Below are positions 47,701 through 59,870 of a DNA stretch of 64,000 nt, one piece after another (the first letter of the stretch is position 1; every line of letters begins with the position of its first letter). Where the stretch lies: contig NC_081842.1 of NCBI RefSeq assembly GCF_963259705.1, positions 91,254,433 through 91,318,432 of the forward strand, read 5' to 3'. The notes beneath the pieces were generated by a model. The model made no database searches. It was given only the letters and a program-made list of their open reading frames with translations, and had not been told where the DNA came from. Both the position numbers and the translations under genes were made by a program. The DNA comes from Myotis daubentonii (taxonomy: Eukaryota > Chordata > Mammalia > Chiroptera > Vespertilionidae).

Positions 47701-50081
47701 TCTACGAAGCCTGGAAAGAAAAAGGGGAAATTGCTTTGTCAAAGTTGTTCAAAGTGTTATAGGAGCAGAACCAGTCCATAGATTTGAAAAAACTCAGGCA
47801 GAGGCAAAACATTATAATGAGAATATAATGACAATAGTTGTCCCTGGAGTCAAAATGGATTTTTATTGGCTTCCCAAAGCATCTGGACATGTAAGTGCTC
47901 TCATGTCTTTTTCTCAGGATTAGTCCTCATTGAACAAGTTTAAACTTTTATTCAAAGAGCTTCTAGTCTCTACAGCTTCAGGAAAGCCATAACTCTTGTC
48001 CTGACAGAGGCTCCATCTGAATTTCCACATCATCAGAATGGGTCTTAGTGATTAGTCTTGGAGGCCCTTTTGTAAAGGAAAGCAATAAATATATTTTTTT
48101 AAAATCTAAAGATATCATACACAGGACAGAAATCAATATACTATTTTTCTCCATTAGTTTTGTATAGTTATCTACACTTTCAGAATGGACATTTCTACGA
48201 ACAATTTCCTGAGGCTGGAGACAATTCACAAGCAAGGGATTGTGGCATTATGAGCAAATATTTTGTGTCTTCAGGCTGCCAACAGGTAAAAATGAAACAC
48301 TTTTCACCAAAGGTGTAGACTCCTTGTGAGGAGCTTTACAGCCTGTGAATTAGGTAGTATTCCTCTACATGAGAAGTATGCTCAAGAGTAGAGCTGGAAA
48401 CCCATGCCTTAGGATTTGCATGGAAAGATGAGGACATGATTAAAAGATGACAACAACTAAAATGGCACTTTTAAGAAAAAAAAAAAAGAATAGGGCATGT
48501 TATCTAAAACATGAGACAAAACTCAATATTCTTAGAGAATGATAGTGTTTTACATAATATTGAATATATTATCGTACTATTATGGAGTTTATATAAGTTC
48601 ATTGGGAGATATTTTTATTATATTGCAACTATTAGGTATTTTAAAATGTGTACTGACCCTTAGATAAATAAGCTGCTTTTATATAACATTATTTAAAGTT
48701 TCCTTTAGTATCTTAGAGATAATTTATTGTAAAATGTTTGATATTTCTGTTGACTGTGCATATAGGCAAGTAGCATTTTTATGCATCATCAGTTACCTTA
48801 CTAATTATTCTAGTTTATGAAGTAATTCATATGACTTAGGGTAAATGTATTATATAAAATACTACTTTACGCTATACATGTGAAAAATATACCAAAAATA
48901 CAAATTATTTGCTCTAAAAATACATGGCATTTATATAATGAGATCTAAAAGTCAAGACTTTTATATTTTATTTAGTACTTATTATTCTGTAACATATCTC
49001 CTTAGGCTTCATTTCCTCTTAATTCTGAAAAGCGGCATTCTTTATTCATGCACTGACTGATCAAAGGCTCAATGTAGCAGAGTTCAGATTAGAAAAATAA
49101 ATCTTAATGTTCATAAGCTCAATTCATGAAAAATTAATAGGGCCAAATCACATTGTTTTCAGTATTTTCTTTGGATAAATGTGAAAAATTAAACTGAGGA
49201 CAACATATTATTTCATCTAATTTTAAAAGAGAAACTAATATTTTCAACCAATGGACACCCTGCTATAATATTAGTTAAAATGAAGATAAACCTGTTAGAC
49301 ATCTTAAATAATACAGTTTTTTACTTAAATATTATTTTTCTTAAAATGAAAATATTATCATCTTAAAATTTGTATAAGGAGATTCCTGATTTAGAATGAT
49401 ATTATTGCAGATGCTGGCAGAATTGAAAATTATTCAAACAGAAATAAATCACCACTGTGGTAAATTTCATTTTCATTTTCAAGTACTTCCTTTTAGAGAT
49501 ATGAAACATGGTAACTGGTATCTGAAATACAGTAATCAATGTGATAAAATCCTGGAAAGTAGTATGAATTAAAAATAAATGAGCTAGACCTCAAAAGGAA
49601 GTTACAGAAAACAAAATAAATGCTTTATCAGCACTAGAGCAAGCTACATTATTGAGGGATTGCTGACACTGGAAAAGTAAGGCATTAATACTTAAAAGGA
49701 AGTGTGTCAATATGTTTTATTAGTTTTGTCTCAGTATAAATGCATGTAGAATTCTGAAACGGCAGTGAGCAAAGTGGAAGTCTGTTGGCCTGTTACGGGT
49801 CTGCTACATTGTCAAGAGTGGTTCCTTGAACCACACTGATGTGAGACAGTTGCCAGCAGCTACAGAAATCATCGTACAGAGGCTTCCCTCAGAGAGGAAA
49901 CTTCCATACTGTAGTTTGTGTTACATGAAAACTACCAAGAGTCTATGAGAGCCCAGTCAGTTTCAAACCACAGAGAATACTGTAGGAAAAGTAAGCTCAT
50001 ATTTTTGCTTTGTTGATATAATCAACAAAGTATTATTTTGTTATTCAATTTGCTCAGCTTTTGATCTAAATACTCTAGAAC
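47701..50081. other. Unassigned, repeat-poor sequence
   Basis: About 2.4 kb with no recognisable repeat, gene or RNA. A small perfect hairpin (10-bp arms) lies at 50008-50030. Confidence 0.4.
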
Positions 50082-50292
50082 AGGGTTATCAACTGTGGTT
50101 CTACAGACCAAATAATCATTGTAAGTCAGGAGCTGCCCCGTGCATTGCACGATGTTGAGCGGCATCGCCCACCTTTACCCACTTGATCCAGTGGCATCCC
50201 TGCTCCTGAGCTGTAACAATAAAAAGCGTCTTCAGACATTGCCCATGTGCCCTTCGGGACAAAACCGCCCCTTATAGAGAACTACTGCTCTG
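50082..50292 (-). mobile_element. MER5A-like hAT element, reverse orientation
   Basis: 'gagctgccccgtgcattgca', 'gttgagcggcatcgcccacc', 'ccagtggcatccctgctcc' and 'cccttatagagaactactg' are the reversed MER5A order from start to end. Nearly full length, non-autonomous. Confidence 0.8.
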
Positions 50293-51243
50293 GAGTAATT
50301 ATTTTAGTTAAATACTGTGACAGAATTTAGATTAATTAATTTTACCTCTGGCTGTATATATAAACAGCTGATTTTAATAATACCTATTTTTAAAAATGTA
50401 TGACGGAGCCTAACATTTCATGTACTAAATAAATGATAGCTGTTGTTACTAATTCATTATCAGAATAATGACTACCACATCTGTGCTCATATTATCTTCT
50501 TAACCTAATTTTAATTTAATATTTTTATTTGCCTTAACCTAAAAATTGTTACAAAATTAAAAAATAGATATGCTCTCCTTTAAATTGTATTGTCTCATAA
50601 AGCACACTAGTTAAAAGGAGTAACAGTTGAACCATGGAATCTAAAGTTAATATCCCTAAAGTTGCCACACTTTAGTAAGTATATTTTACTAATTTTATTG
50701 AATGATTATTAAAGATTCTTTTAACACTCAGAAGTCCAGGAAGGTAGACAAGCTCCTCCATGAGAACAGTATTTTTCTTATATCTCTGTGGGTATTGGAG
50801 TCCCATGTCCACTCAGAAATATCAATTCCATTGACTCATTTCACATGGACCCAAACCCCTGACACTTTTATCTGTCTTGACATCACAGCTCCAGCCGACA
50901 GTCTATAGCCAGTACACCTGAGTGAAATACACCACATCAAGCTCTTGCAGCATTAGATGTGTGCCCTTAACTCTGGCTTTGCATTCTTGCTCTGTTTTGC
51001 CAACTGGGGATTTCTCTTACCTTCTTTGAGGTTGGCTTTATTAGCTAACTTTTGTTATGGTCACTGTATTTTATGTAGCATTCCTACATAAACGGAATGG
51101 GAGCTACTATATGTTAACTCAGTTCATTATGTTACTAATAGTATCCCCCCATCCAGTATTTAAGTGCACATATCTAAAACTTAACATTTTGGGGCATATA
51201 AGTTTAAAATTAAGGGAATTAAATAACAAATAAATATATCTTA
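50293..51243. other. Unassigned sequence
   Basis: No gene or repeat recognised. Confidence 0.4.
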
Positions 51244-51404
51244 GCCTATATAATAAAGAACTAATATGCTAATTAGACTGCGCGGCAGAACAACTTTCTG
51301 GATGACCTTCCAGAACCACCGGTGAGCAGGGCTGTGATGGGCCAAGGCAGCCGGGGTTGCGAGGGCTGAGCCCCTTGCACGAATTTCATGCATTGGGCCT
51401 CTAG
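51244..51404 (+). mobile_element. Short HeliBat-type Helitron (161 bp)
   Basis: Starts 'gcctatataataaagaac' (first T of the TC end mutated to G) and ends 'gcacgaatttcatgcattgg' then 'gcctctag' at 51404 before T. Confidence 0.9.
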
Positions 51405-52099
51405 TTACAAATAAAGGCCAAGAGGCATTATAGATCATCATTATAATATATTATGAGAATCTATTTGATAACAGAAGAGAAAAAGGTATTTAACAAATGT
51501 TTCACAAAGAAGTTCAAAATGTAGATCTCAATGTGCGTATTAAGGTCGGAGGAAGCCACATTGAAAATAAAACAATGAAATCTTTGTTACTGACAGACAG
51601 TGCTCAGCCAGTCCCTCATTCAGCTGCATACTAAACAGAGGATCAGAATACCTCTGCAACTAACCTGTGATTACGCTTCACAATTTAATCACAACTCAAC
51701 ATATGTATCTCAGAAATGAGATATTGCAATGACATTTACTGCAAAGGAAATATATTTCTTAAAAAAATATTGTGTACTCCTAGAAGAGGAAGGGTAGGGA
51801 TTTGTTTGTATAGTTTGCAAAGCTCACACATGGAATATTTGAAGCTTTCAGATGAGGAAACTGAGGTCCAGAGAGATTAGTAATAAAGAGAGACAGGGAT
51901 CATATTACTTCACTTCACTCTTTGTTTTATCTGAAATTTAACTCATTTAAATTGGGGTTTGATAAAAACTAAAATGGATTGCTGTTCACATACTCTTTTC
52001 TTGATATCACTTTTTAATTATTTCTGATTACTGGCAGAAAACAGCTTATGAGTATTTCTCACTTTTAAATATCTTCCTTCCTGGATGTGTCCTTAATAA
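51405..52099. other. Mostly unassigned; MIR tail near 51853-51890
   Basis: 'gatgaggaaactgaggtcca' and 'gagagattagtaat' (51853-51890) are the well-conserved MIR 3' core in reverse. The rest is unassigned. Confidence 0.45.
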
Positions 52100-52465
52100 C
52101 ATATATACAGGTGAGGGACCTGGAGAGTATTATGCAAGTGAAATAAGCCAGTCAGAGAAAGACAAGTGTCACATGATCTCATTCATACGTGGAATCTAAT
52201 GAACAAAATAAACTAATGAACAAAATAGATGCAGAGACATAGGATCATGGAACAGACTACTGAATCTCAGAGGGAAGGCAGGGAGTGTAAGTGGGTGGGA
52301 AGAGATCAACCAAAGACTTTGTATGTATGTATGTGGAACCCATGGACACAGACAATAAAGTGGTGAAGGCCTGGAGTAGGGGAGGGGGGGACAGGGGGTA
52401 GCTAAAGGGGGCCAGTGGGGTGAAAATGGCATATATGTAATACTTTCAACAATAAAGATTTAATA
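52100..52465 (+). mobile_element. L1 3' end
   Basis: 'gaaataagccagtcagagaa', 'tcacatgatctcattcatac', 'cccatggacacagacaataa', a G-rich run (about 52377-52400) and 'tttcaacaataaagatttaa' are L1 3'-UTR landmarks in order. 5'-truncated and non-coding. Confidence 0.88.
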
Positions 52466-52942
52466 ATTTAATAATTAATAATATTTCATTATATATACAT
52501 AAAGTTGTTTGATAAGTAATGAATTACTTCATATGTAAACATTTAGTTATTTAAGAGAAAATATATTTTTATGTTGTTAACATATTTTCAAAACTTTAAA
52601 AACTACAGCTTTCCTAAAGAAAGATTTTTGGTCTTAAGTAAAATTGATGAATTGAATGCTGTCATCATTAATAAGTGCACAAAACTCATAGTTTTTCTTT
52701 ACTGCTGTTCAAAAAGAGTATTTGTTGCTAACATTTGGATTTTAAGAGATTGAATATTAGACTCCAGCATGGCAAGATTATTTATACCTGTAGCAGTAAT
52801 CTTGAAAACTATCCCAGAAAACCATGCACAGCTTTATCAACTTGCTACATCCTCACTACTCTCTATTTTTGTTACACTTCAATCATGTGCCGTGTCATTT
52901 ATTTTTGCTCTTTCAAATGTGTGGGGTTTTTTATACTGGTTG
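52466..52942. other. Unassigned AT-rich sequence
   Basis: No gene or repeat recognised. Confidence 0.4.
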
Positions 52943-53405
52943 TTATGAGCTGATTTATATGCTTCAAAAAAGTTATGTTGTAGTCTTAACCCTCAGTAAC
53001 TCAGAATGTGACCTTACCTAGAAATAGGGATGTGACAGATGTAATTAGTTGAGATGAAGGCATACGAAGTAGGGCAGACCCTTAACAAAGGAGGCTCCTC
53101 CCTTATGAAAACCTTTATAAGAACCTTTTAGGAGAGAAGAGGATGCCAAGTGAAAACAGAGACACACAAGGAGAAGACAGCCATGTAATCAGGAGGAAAA
53201 CATTGGAGTGATTCATCTACAAACCTGGGGCTGCAAGGAGCTGGAAGAGGCCAGGGGAGATACACATCTAGCTTTATAGGGAAGATGGTCCTGCCAACAT
53301 CTGGATTCTGACTTTTAGATTTTAGATGCATGAAAAATCAGCGTCTGTTGTTTTAAGTCACCTAGTTTATGGTACTTTGCTAGGGCAGCCCTAGGAAAGT
53401 ACTGC
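52943..53405 (+). mobile_element. MLT1-type solo LTR (ERVL-MaLR)
   Basis: The order 'tgttatgagctga', 'actcagaatgtgaccttacc', 'gcagatgtaattagttgag'-like, 'cacacaaggagaagacagcc', 'gttgttttaagtcacctagt' and 'tttgctagggcagccctagg' matches the ancient MLT1 LTR. It is a relic of an endogenous retrovirus-like element; no internal genes accompany it. Confidence 0.85.
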
Positions 53406-53849
53406 TGTGATATTAAGAAAAAAGTACAAATTATTTTGTATGTCTGTCTTGATCATGACCAGAGAAATGGACATAACAACCACTGTTTGTTTGTTTGTTT
53501 TGGCATAGCTCCCATGGGCATTTTCTTTTACAGTTCCCCTCCTTAAACCCCATGAGCTTGACCTCAGGGTTCAAATTCAAACTTTTCTATTTGATACATG
53601 GATTTCACTACTAAAAAGTAATAAAGACAAAAGTTTACCAATTAATAAACATACAGTTCATTGACTCATTAAGAGGTATTACTAAAGCAAGTATAAAAAT
53701 ACCTTACATATAAAAATGAATTAAGCATTATCTGGGAATTACATATGCTACCTTACTTGGCCTTTTCAAAAACCATCGATGTTAAGTAGGCCAGGTATTA
53801 CCTACTTGTGCTATAGATAAGAGTACTAAGTATTTGTTAATAATGAGTG
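53406..53849. other. Unassigned sequence
   Basis: No gene or repeat recognised. Confidence 0.4.
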
Positions 53850-54285
53850 GATTAGAAAACTGAAGTACATCTACACAATGGAATACCATGCTGCTGTGAA
53901 AAAGAAGGAACTCTTACCATTTGCAACAGCATGGATGGAACAGGGGAGCATTATGCTAAGCGAAATAAGCCAGTTGAAGAAAGATAAATATCACAAGATC
54001 TCACTCATTTGTGGAATATAATGAACAACATAAACTGATGGGAAAAAAAAAAGAACCAGAGACTTAGAAGTATCAAACGGACTGGCCAACCTATGAGGGA
54101 AGGCAGGGGGTGAGAGGGTAAGAGATCAACCAAAGGACTTTTATGCATGCATATGAGCATAACCAATGGACACCGACAGTAGTGGGGTGAGGGCATGTGC
54201 TGGGGGGTGGGAGCTGCAGGGGAGAGGTCAATTGGGGGGAAAGGAGACTCATGTAATACTTTTAACAATAAAGAATTTAAACATA
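53850..54285 (+). mobile_element. L1 3' end with the last codons of ORF2
   Basis: 'tacacaatggaataccatgc' is the sense strand of the ORF2 C-terminal codons. It is followed by 'catggatggaacaggggagc', 'gaaataagccagttgaagaa', 'agagatcaaccaaaggactt', a G-rich segment and 'tttaacaataaagaatttaa'. 5'-truncated; the coding part is too short to matter. Confidence 0.9.
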
Positions 54286-54956
54286 AAGAAAAGTACTTAT
54301 AGAACAACTAGCAATGATCAGATACTATTTTTGTTGTATCTGAAAATCAAGGCAGTGAATGAGGAAGAAAATAGTAAAAATCAAGGTAACAAGTGAATGA
54401 AGGAGTGAAACACAAAGCTAAATTCAATTTATAGCTAATTTCCCTATACATGTTGTATTTCTTAACCAATTATCTTAAGAGAGAAAGCAATGTAATCAAA
54501 ATGCAATAGCAAAGTCATAAACATTTTGTGCTTCACAAAGAATTAATAGCCATTAACTGTAAACTTGTGTGCGTGAGTAGAGCACGTGAGGGCTTCATGT
54601 GTGAATTCAGCCATGGGGGCATGAAAGCAGACTTTGATTAAACCAGAAACTTCAGTTGTATAATATTTCACCAGTCTGGTCAGTGGCTGTCACTGCATGT
54701 CTTGTCAGGTGGTACCATCCCTTTCACTCAACAATGTAGGCGATTAATGTTTTTTCTTATGAAATAGATATATTTGTTCAAAAGTACTAAAGATTTGGTA
54801 TCCACAGAGAATGTTTACCTGCCTCTTTTAAGAGTAGAAAAGAGACAAAAAAAAAAAGCAATAATTCTGTAAATATTTAGTGTGGCTAAAGTGAGAACCA
54901 TTTTAATGCTTAAATACTTTTAATTTTGCATTAAAAAGTCTTGGTAAAGTGTTTAG
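54286..54956. other. Unassigned sequence
   Basis: No gene or repeat recognised. Confidence 0.4.
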
Positions 54957-55027
54957 AGAAGAATACAAATTCGGAGCTCCAGTGGTGCAATCGGTTAGTG
55001 TGCGGTACTTATAAGAAGAATACAAAT
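54957..55027 (+). pseudogene. tRNA-Ile(UAU) 5'-half tailless retropseudogene
   Basis: Nucleotides 54976-55013 (38 nt, 'gctccagtggtgcaatcggt' onward to 'tacttata') match the first exon of mammalian tRNA-Ile(UAU) from position 1 through position 37. They stop exactly where that gene's intron begins, just after the TAT anticodon. Five further bases, 'tcgga', precede it. The insert is enclosed by a perfect 14-bp duplication 'agaagaatacaaat' (54957-54970, 55014-55027), so it was retroposed. There is no 3' half, intron or A-tail, and it cannot make a tRNA. The three differences from my recollection of the tRNA sequence are all C-to-T, at CpG or former CpG sites. Confidence 0.9.
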
Positions 55028-56599
55028 AAATAAATATAAAGTCTTTTTCACTACTTTATTTTTTATTGGGAAATAACATTACATTCTATAGATATACCAC
55101 TCCTTATCTATTTATCAGTTGACCAACTCTTGACCCAAGTATTCATTCAGATTCCCTGTGAGTTACATGTGTATCAGTTGCTAGCAGCAGGCAGTATGAT
55201 TGCATTCTCTCTCTGTAAATTTATCTGTTTTTAGAAGTATTATAAACTTCACAGAGAACTGCCTGCCTAGAGAGAAAGCAAGGCTCTCCTCATTAGCAGA
55301 CAGTAGTGATCCACAGGGTAGCCAGCATTTGATTATTAATATAAACTGTGCCATTAGCTGTCACCTGTTTCAAAAACTTATGTGGTGCTTTAGCTTTGGA
55401 CTTTCTTTCCTGCTGTCAAATTTAGTTAAAATGTGCCTCTGGGATTAAATGTGGGAAGGCAAAATGCACTGTGGGAACAAGTTCATAAGTCTTTCTCTTA
55501 CAGGATCCTGGTTAAAACCTAAATTAATTCTTAATACATAATATTTTGTACAAGCTTCATAGCTCCCTAAACCTTAGGATAGAGACAATATTTATTAATA
55601 ATGTCCTGAGGTTTTAGAGTTGGTATGCATCCTTATAATTCATTTTATCTCTTTGAACTAGCAGTTACTATAAATTAATTTATTTCCCATTGATGTTTGA
55701 AGTTACTGTCAGAGGGCTGTTTTTATTTTTAATTTTTGGTAATTATGTGATTTCAAGCCTTCTGTTAAATTATTAATTTGGGGTGTTAACAAAGTAAACT
55801 TGGAAAAAATATTCACTTATCTTTTGCTATTAATGTTCACCTAGTAATTGACATGAGCATTCCAAATGGAGAATCATACCTTTAGAAGCGCATTATTGTG
55901 GATAATTCATAGCAAGTGAAATGATGATATCAAGCCATGTTTCAGCATATTCACACCCACCTAGTTTAAAGAATGAAAGATGTATAACTGAAAATATTGA
56001 AAGAGAAGGAGTGGGTTTCTAAGTAAGATCTAGCTAACTTTTAGTTTTTCAGATTTACCAATGGCTGAGAGTCCTGTTATTAATGTTATTTAATCATAGA
56101 TAACTATATTGGTAAACATGATTTCAATATATATTTTGGGTACTTCAGGTACATGCCTATTTGTTAGAAAATTGGGAGTGGAGCAGAGATGCATGGCCAA
56201 CTGATACTGACAGTTATTTTGTTTAGGATGTTCCTATTTGCTGACACTTCTGGCTGATGCCTGCTAGTGTGTTTTCTATCCACAGAATAATCATTTTCTC
56301 ATGTTGTTGGTCTCCAGCACAATTTAGAAGCACTCACTTTTTCCTTAGACTCACTACAACCTATTCATTATGAGGATGCTATTTCAAACTCTGCAACACA
56401 AAACATAGTTTTATAAACTAACAGAGAAAACCCAGGTCTCCTGCTCCCCCACTTCCAAGGTGGAGAGAACAGGCTCGGAGAAACACACGGCGATACTAGA
56501 ATGTCTGAACATACTTGTGTGCTTTGAGAGGGCCAGCATCAGGCCCCACAGTAATGCTAAAGGGAATGGAATCAGGTAGTGTGTTTTATAAAGCAATCA
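55028..56599. other. Unassigned sequence
   Basis: No gene or repeat recognised in about 1.6 kb. Confidence 0.4.
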
Positions 56600-58513
56600 G
56601 AAAGGACTTGTGGGAGAAACCAAGATGGCGGCATAGGTTAAAGCCGGAGATTGCTGCCCTCGAACAACCACTTCAGAGATATAACTAAAGGACAGAACAG
56701 ACAGCATCCAGAACCACAGGAAGGCTGGCTGAGTGGAAATTCTACAACTAGGAGGAAAGAGAATATCATACCCAGACTCAGAGGAGGCGCAGTGCTGAAG
56801 TGAAATACTGAGGTGCGGAGTGCACGCACGAAGCGGGCTGGCGGTGGAGAGCGTGGTTGTTGTTTTCAATCAGGAGGGAGTTTCAGACTCTGAGCTCCAG
56901 ATCTGGGCGAGTCTCTGGGGACCCAGACTCAAACGGGAGAAGCAGGACTGTCTGGCTTCGGTCAGAACTCGAAGGCAGCTTTCTCTCCGAGGTTTGCAGC
57001 CATTGCTGGGACTCTGAGAGGCAGAGCCCCTGGGGAAGGAGCTGAGAGCAGCCATAACTGCTCGCTCTGCCCACCCTGTAATCCCCGGGGACCCGCCCCA
57101 CCCAAGCCCGGCTCAGAACCATTTGCCGGATAGCCTCAGGCAAAGGCTAGATTAGCACCGCCCTAGAGATCCAGCACAGAAGCTCTCCCACTGCAGACAC
57201 AGCTGACTCTCATAGCCAGTTAGCCCAGAGGTCAAATCACCCCTGGTATTGCCGACATCAATGAAGGCTTAAAGACAACAAGACTGCACACAAAGACCAC
57301 TTGGGGGTGTACCAAGAAAGCATAAAAAATGCAGAGACAAAGAAACAGGACAAAACTGTCAATGGAGGATATTGAGTTCAGAACCACACTTTTAAGGTCT
57401 CTTAAGAACTGTCTAGAAGCCGCCGATAAATGTAGTGAGATCCTCAAGAAATCTAATGAGACCCTCGATGTTGTGATAAAGAACCAACTAGAAATTAAGC
57501 ATACACTGACTGAAATAAAGAATAGTATACAGACACCCAACAGCAGACCAGAGGAGCGCAAGAATCAAGTCAAAGATTCGAAATGCGAAGAAGCAAAAAA
57601 CACCCAACCGGAAAAACAAAATGAAAAAAGAATCCGAAAATACGAAGATAGTGTAAAGAGCCTCTGGGACAGCTTCAAGCGCACCAACATCAGAATTATA
57701 GGGGTGCCAGAAGATGAGAGAGAGCAAGATATTGAAAACCTATTTGAAGAAATAATGACAGAAAAATTCCCCCACCTGATGAAAGAAATAGACCTACAGG
57801 TCCAGGAAGCGCAGAGAACCCCAAACAAAAGGAATCCAAAGAGGACCACACCAAGACACATCATAATTAAAATGCCAAGAGCAAAAGACAAAGAGAGAAT
57901 CTTAAAAGCAGCAAGAGAAAGAAACCCAGTTACCTCCAAGGGAATACCCATACGACTGTCAGCTGATTTCTCAACAGAAACTTTGCAGCCAGAAGGGAAT
58001 GGCAAGAAATATTCAAAGTGATGAATACCAAGAACCTACAACCAAGATTACTTTATCCAGCAAAGCTATCATTCAGAATGGAAGGTCAGATAAAGAGCTT
58101 CACAGATAAGGAAAAGCTAGAGGAGTTCATCACCACCAAACCAGCATTATATGAAATGCTGAAAGGTATCCTTTAAGAAGAGGAAGAAGAAAAAGGTAAA
58201 GATAAAAATTATGAACAACAAATATGCATCTATCAACAAGTGAATCTAAGAATCAAGTGAATAAATAATCTGGTGATCATAATAGAATCAGGGACATAGA
58301 AAGGGAATGGACTGACTATTCTTGGGGGGGAAAGGGGTGTGGGAGATGCAAAAAGAGACTGGACAATAATTGTCCACCTATGGATGAGGACAGTGGGTGG
58401 GGAGTGAGGGCGGAGGGTGGGGTGGGAGCTGGGAGGATGGGGGGAAAAAAGAGGAACAAATGTAATAATCTGAACAATAAAGATTCAATTAAAAAAAAAT
58501 GAAAGGACTTGTG
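56600..58513 (+). mobile_element. HAL1-type (ORF1-only) L1 element, apparently full length
   Basis: Body 56613-58500 between a 13-bp perfect duplication 'gaaaggacttgtg' (56600-56612, 58501-58513). It begins 'ggagaaaccaagatggcggc', an L1-like 5' end with a YY1-type site (56622-56632). A G+C-rich 5' UTR runs to 57328, then ORF1 to 58176, then a 3' UTR with a G-quadruplex-prone purine tract (58384-58452), 'aacaataaag' and a short A-tail. ORF2 is absent. Complete duplication and intact 5' end suggest a recent insertion mobilised by L1 proteins. Confidence 0.92.
57329..58176 (+). pseudogene. L1/HAL1 ORF1, one frameshift from intact
   Basis: The open frame starts MQRQRNRTKLSMEDIEFRT and runs 230 residues to 58021. 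Residues about 10-120 look like a coiled coil. 'RTNIRIIGVPEDEREQDIE' and 'TPRHIIIKM' mark the RNA-recognition motif. 'IPIRLSADFSTETLQ' begins the C-terminal domain. Relative to the copy at 39096-39944, one G is missing at about 57988, so the last residues read PEGNGKKYSK and stop early. The original frame resumes downstream (58021-58176, MNTKNLQPRLLYPAK...) to a TAA at 58174-58176. Estimated ancestral length is about 280 residues, shorter than the roughly 340 of human ORF1p. Confidence 0.9.
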
Positions 58514-59627
58514 TATGGTTGCATAACCTGTTTCCCATGCTTTCTATAGTTTTCCAGAAATTATTTGCTCCATGTTTTGCAATCTTTTATATAAATCTTC
58601 ACAGGACTCTTCTTCCTAAAATAATGCAGTAGGGAATATTAATATCAGATTCCAACATTTATGAAAATGAACTTGATTATAGAGAATGAATTTAACTGGG
58701 AAAGAGTCTTGAATATGACAATAGGTGTCTGAATACTTGTATCCTGGCTAAGTGCATTACATGTCCTCTCACAGAGTCTTTTAAAACACTGCAGAACAAA
58801 CCACAGTCAACACTGCCACTTTGCAACTTCTGGTTCATACAATGTGACCTGATGGGAACCATGGAACCCTCTGCCCTCGGGAGCCCGGTCCCTAAAATGT
58901 TATGGTCAGCAATACATTTTCTTTCCTGCTCTGGGAGGCAATCTTTTTATATGCAAATATTCCCTCCTTGGGTAACATTTTAAGTTTGAAACAGGAAAGG
59001 AAGAATGAATTTCTTGTTTTTCATTCTTTCCTGAGGATGAACACAGAGCAGTAGTAGCTGGTAACAATTTCTAGAATTTCACATATTGAAAGAAATCTTC
59101 TATTTATTATTAAAGCCTTTTACGCTTCCCCAGAGGATGAGGTACTTTAAAACAAAGACTAGATATACTAAAATCATTAAACTTAACCCTAAGAAGAATT
59201 TACAGCCAGAGTCTTTGTGTAAAGCACATTAAACACTGGAATGGACACTATCTTCAATAGCAGTTTTACAGAACGAGTGGAGGCATTCTTTACATGGCCA
59301 CTTCTTGCACTGACCTTTGATAAGAAGCCAAGAGCATGGTGCCAAATCAGAGCTCTGTGAAGGCATTTCTGAAGGGGGCTAAAGTAATAGAGTCCTGGTA
59401 TGTCCCATTCTGATTACCTGACTTGATCCAGGGATAAAGCCTAAAGATTCTGGAGATGAATGGTTGACACATCCCCAGGCTGCTGATTCCTCTGGAATTT
59501 CAATTGACTCAGTTATCAGGCCATTTAAAATGGAGACTACTCTTGGGCATTAAAATTAAAATGTCTTTTCTGTGTTGAATATTATTAGCAACCCACATCA
59601 TAATAACAACTATAGCAACAACAACAA
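58514..59627. other. Unassigned sequence
   Basis: No gene or repeat recognised in about 1.1 kb; no open frame of note. Confidence 0.4.
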
Positions 59628-59870
59628 TGAAAATAATAAGAGCTAACATTTAATGAGTGTATGCTCTGTTCCAGGCCTTGTGCTAATTAATCTGCATGAT
59701 TTGTTTAAGGCTTACAACAATCTCATGTAGCAGGTAGTTTTGATTTGGTGTAAACATTACGGGAAAAAATAAAAACAAACAAAAAACAAACACTGAAGCT
59801 TGCAGAGGTGAAGCAAACTTTCTGTGTTCACCCAGATAATAAGTCCAAACGTTGTTGAACCCAAGCAAGC
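59628..59870 (-). mobile_element. MIR SINE, reverse orientation
   Basis: 'gagctaacatttaatgagtg', 'tctgttccaggccttgtgct', 'caacaatctcatgtagcagg' and 'gcagaggtgaagcaaacttt' follow MIR in reverse. An A-rich insertion lies at 59763-59790. Confidence 0.8.
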
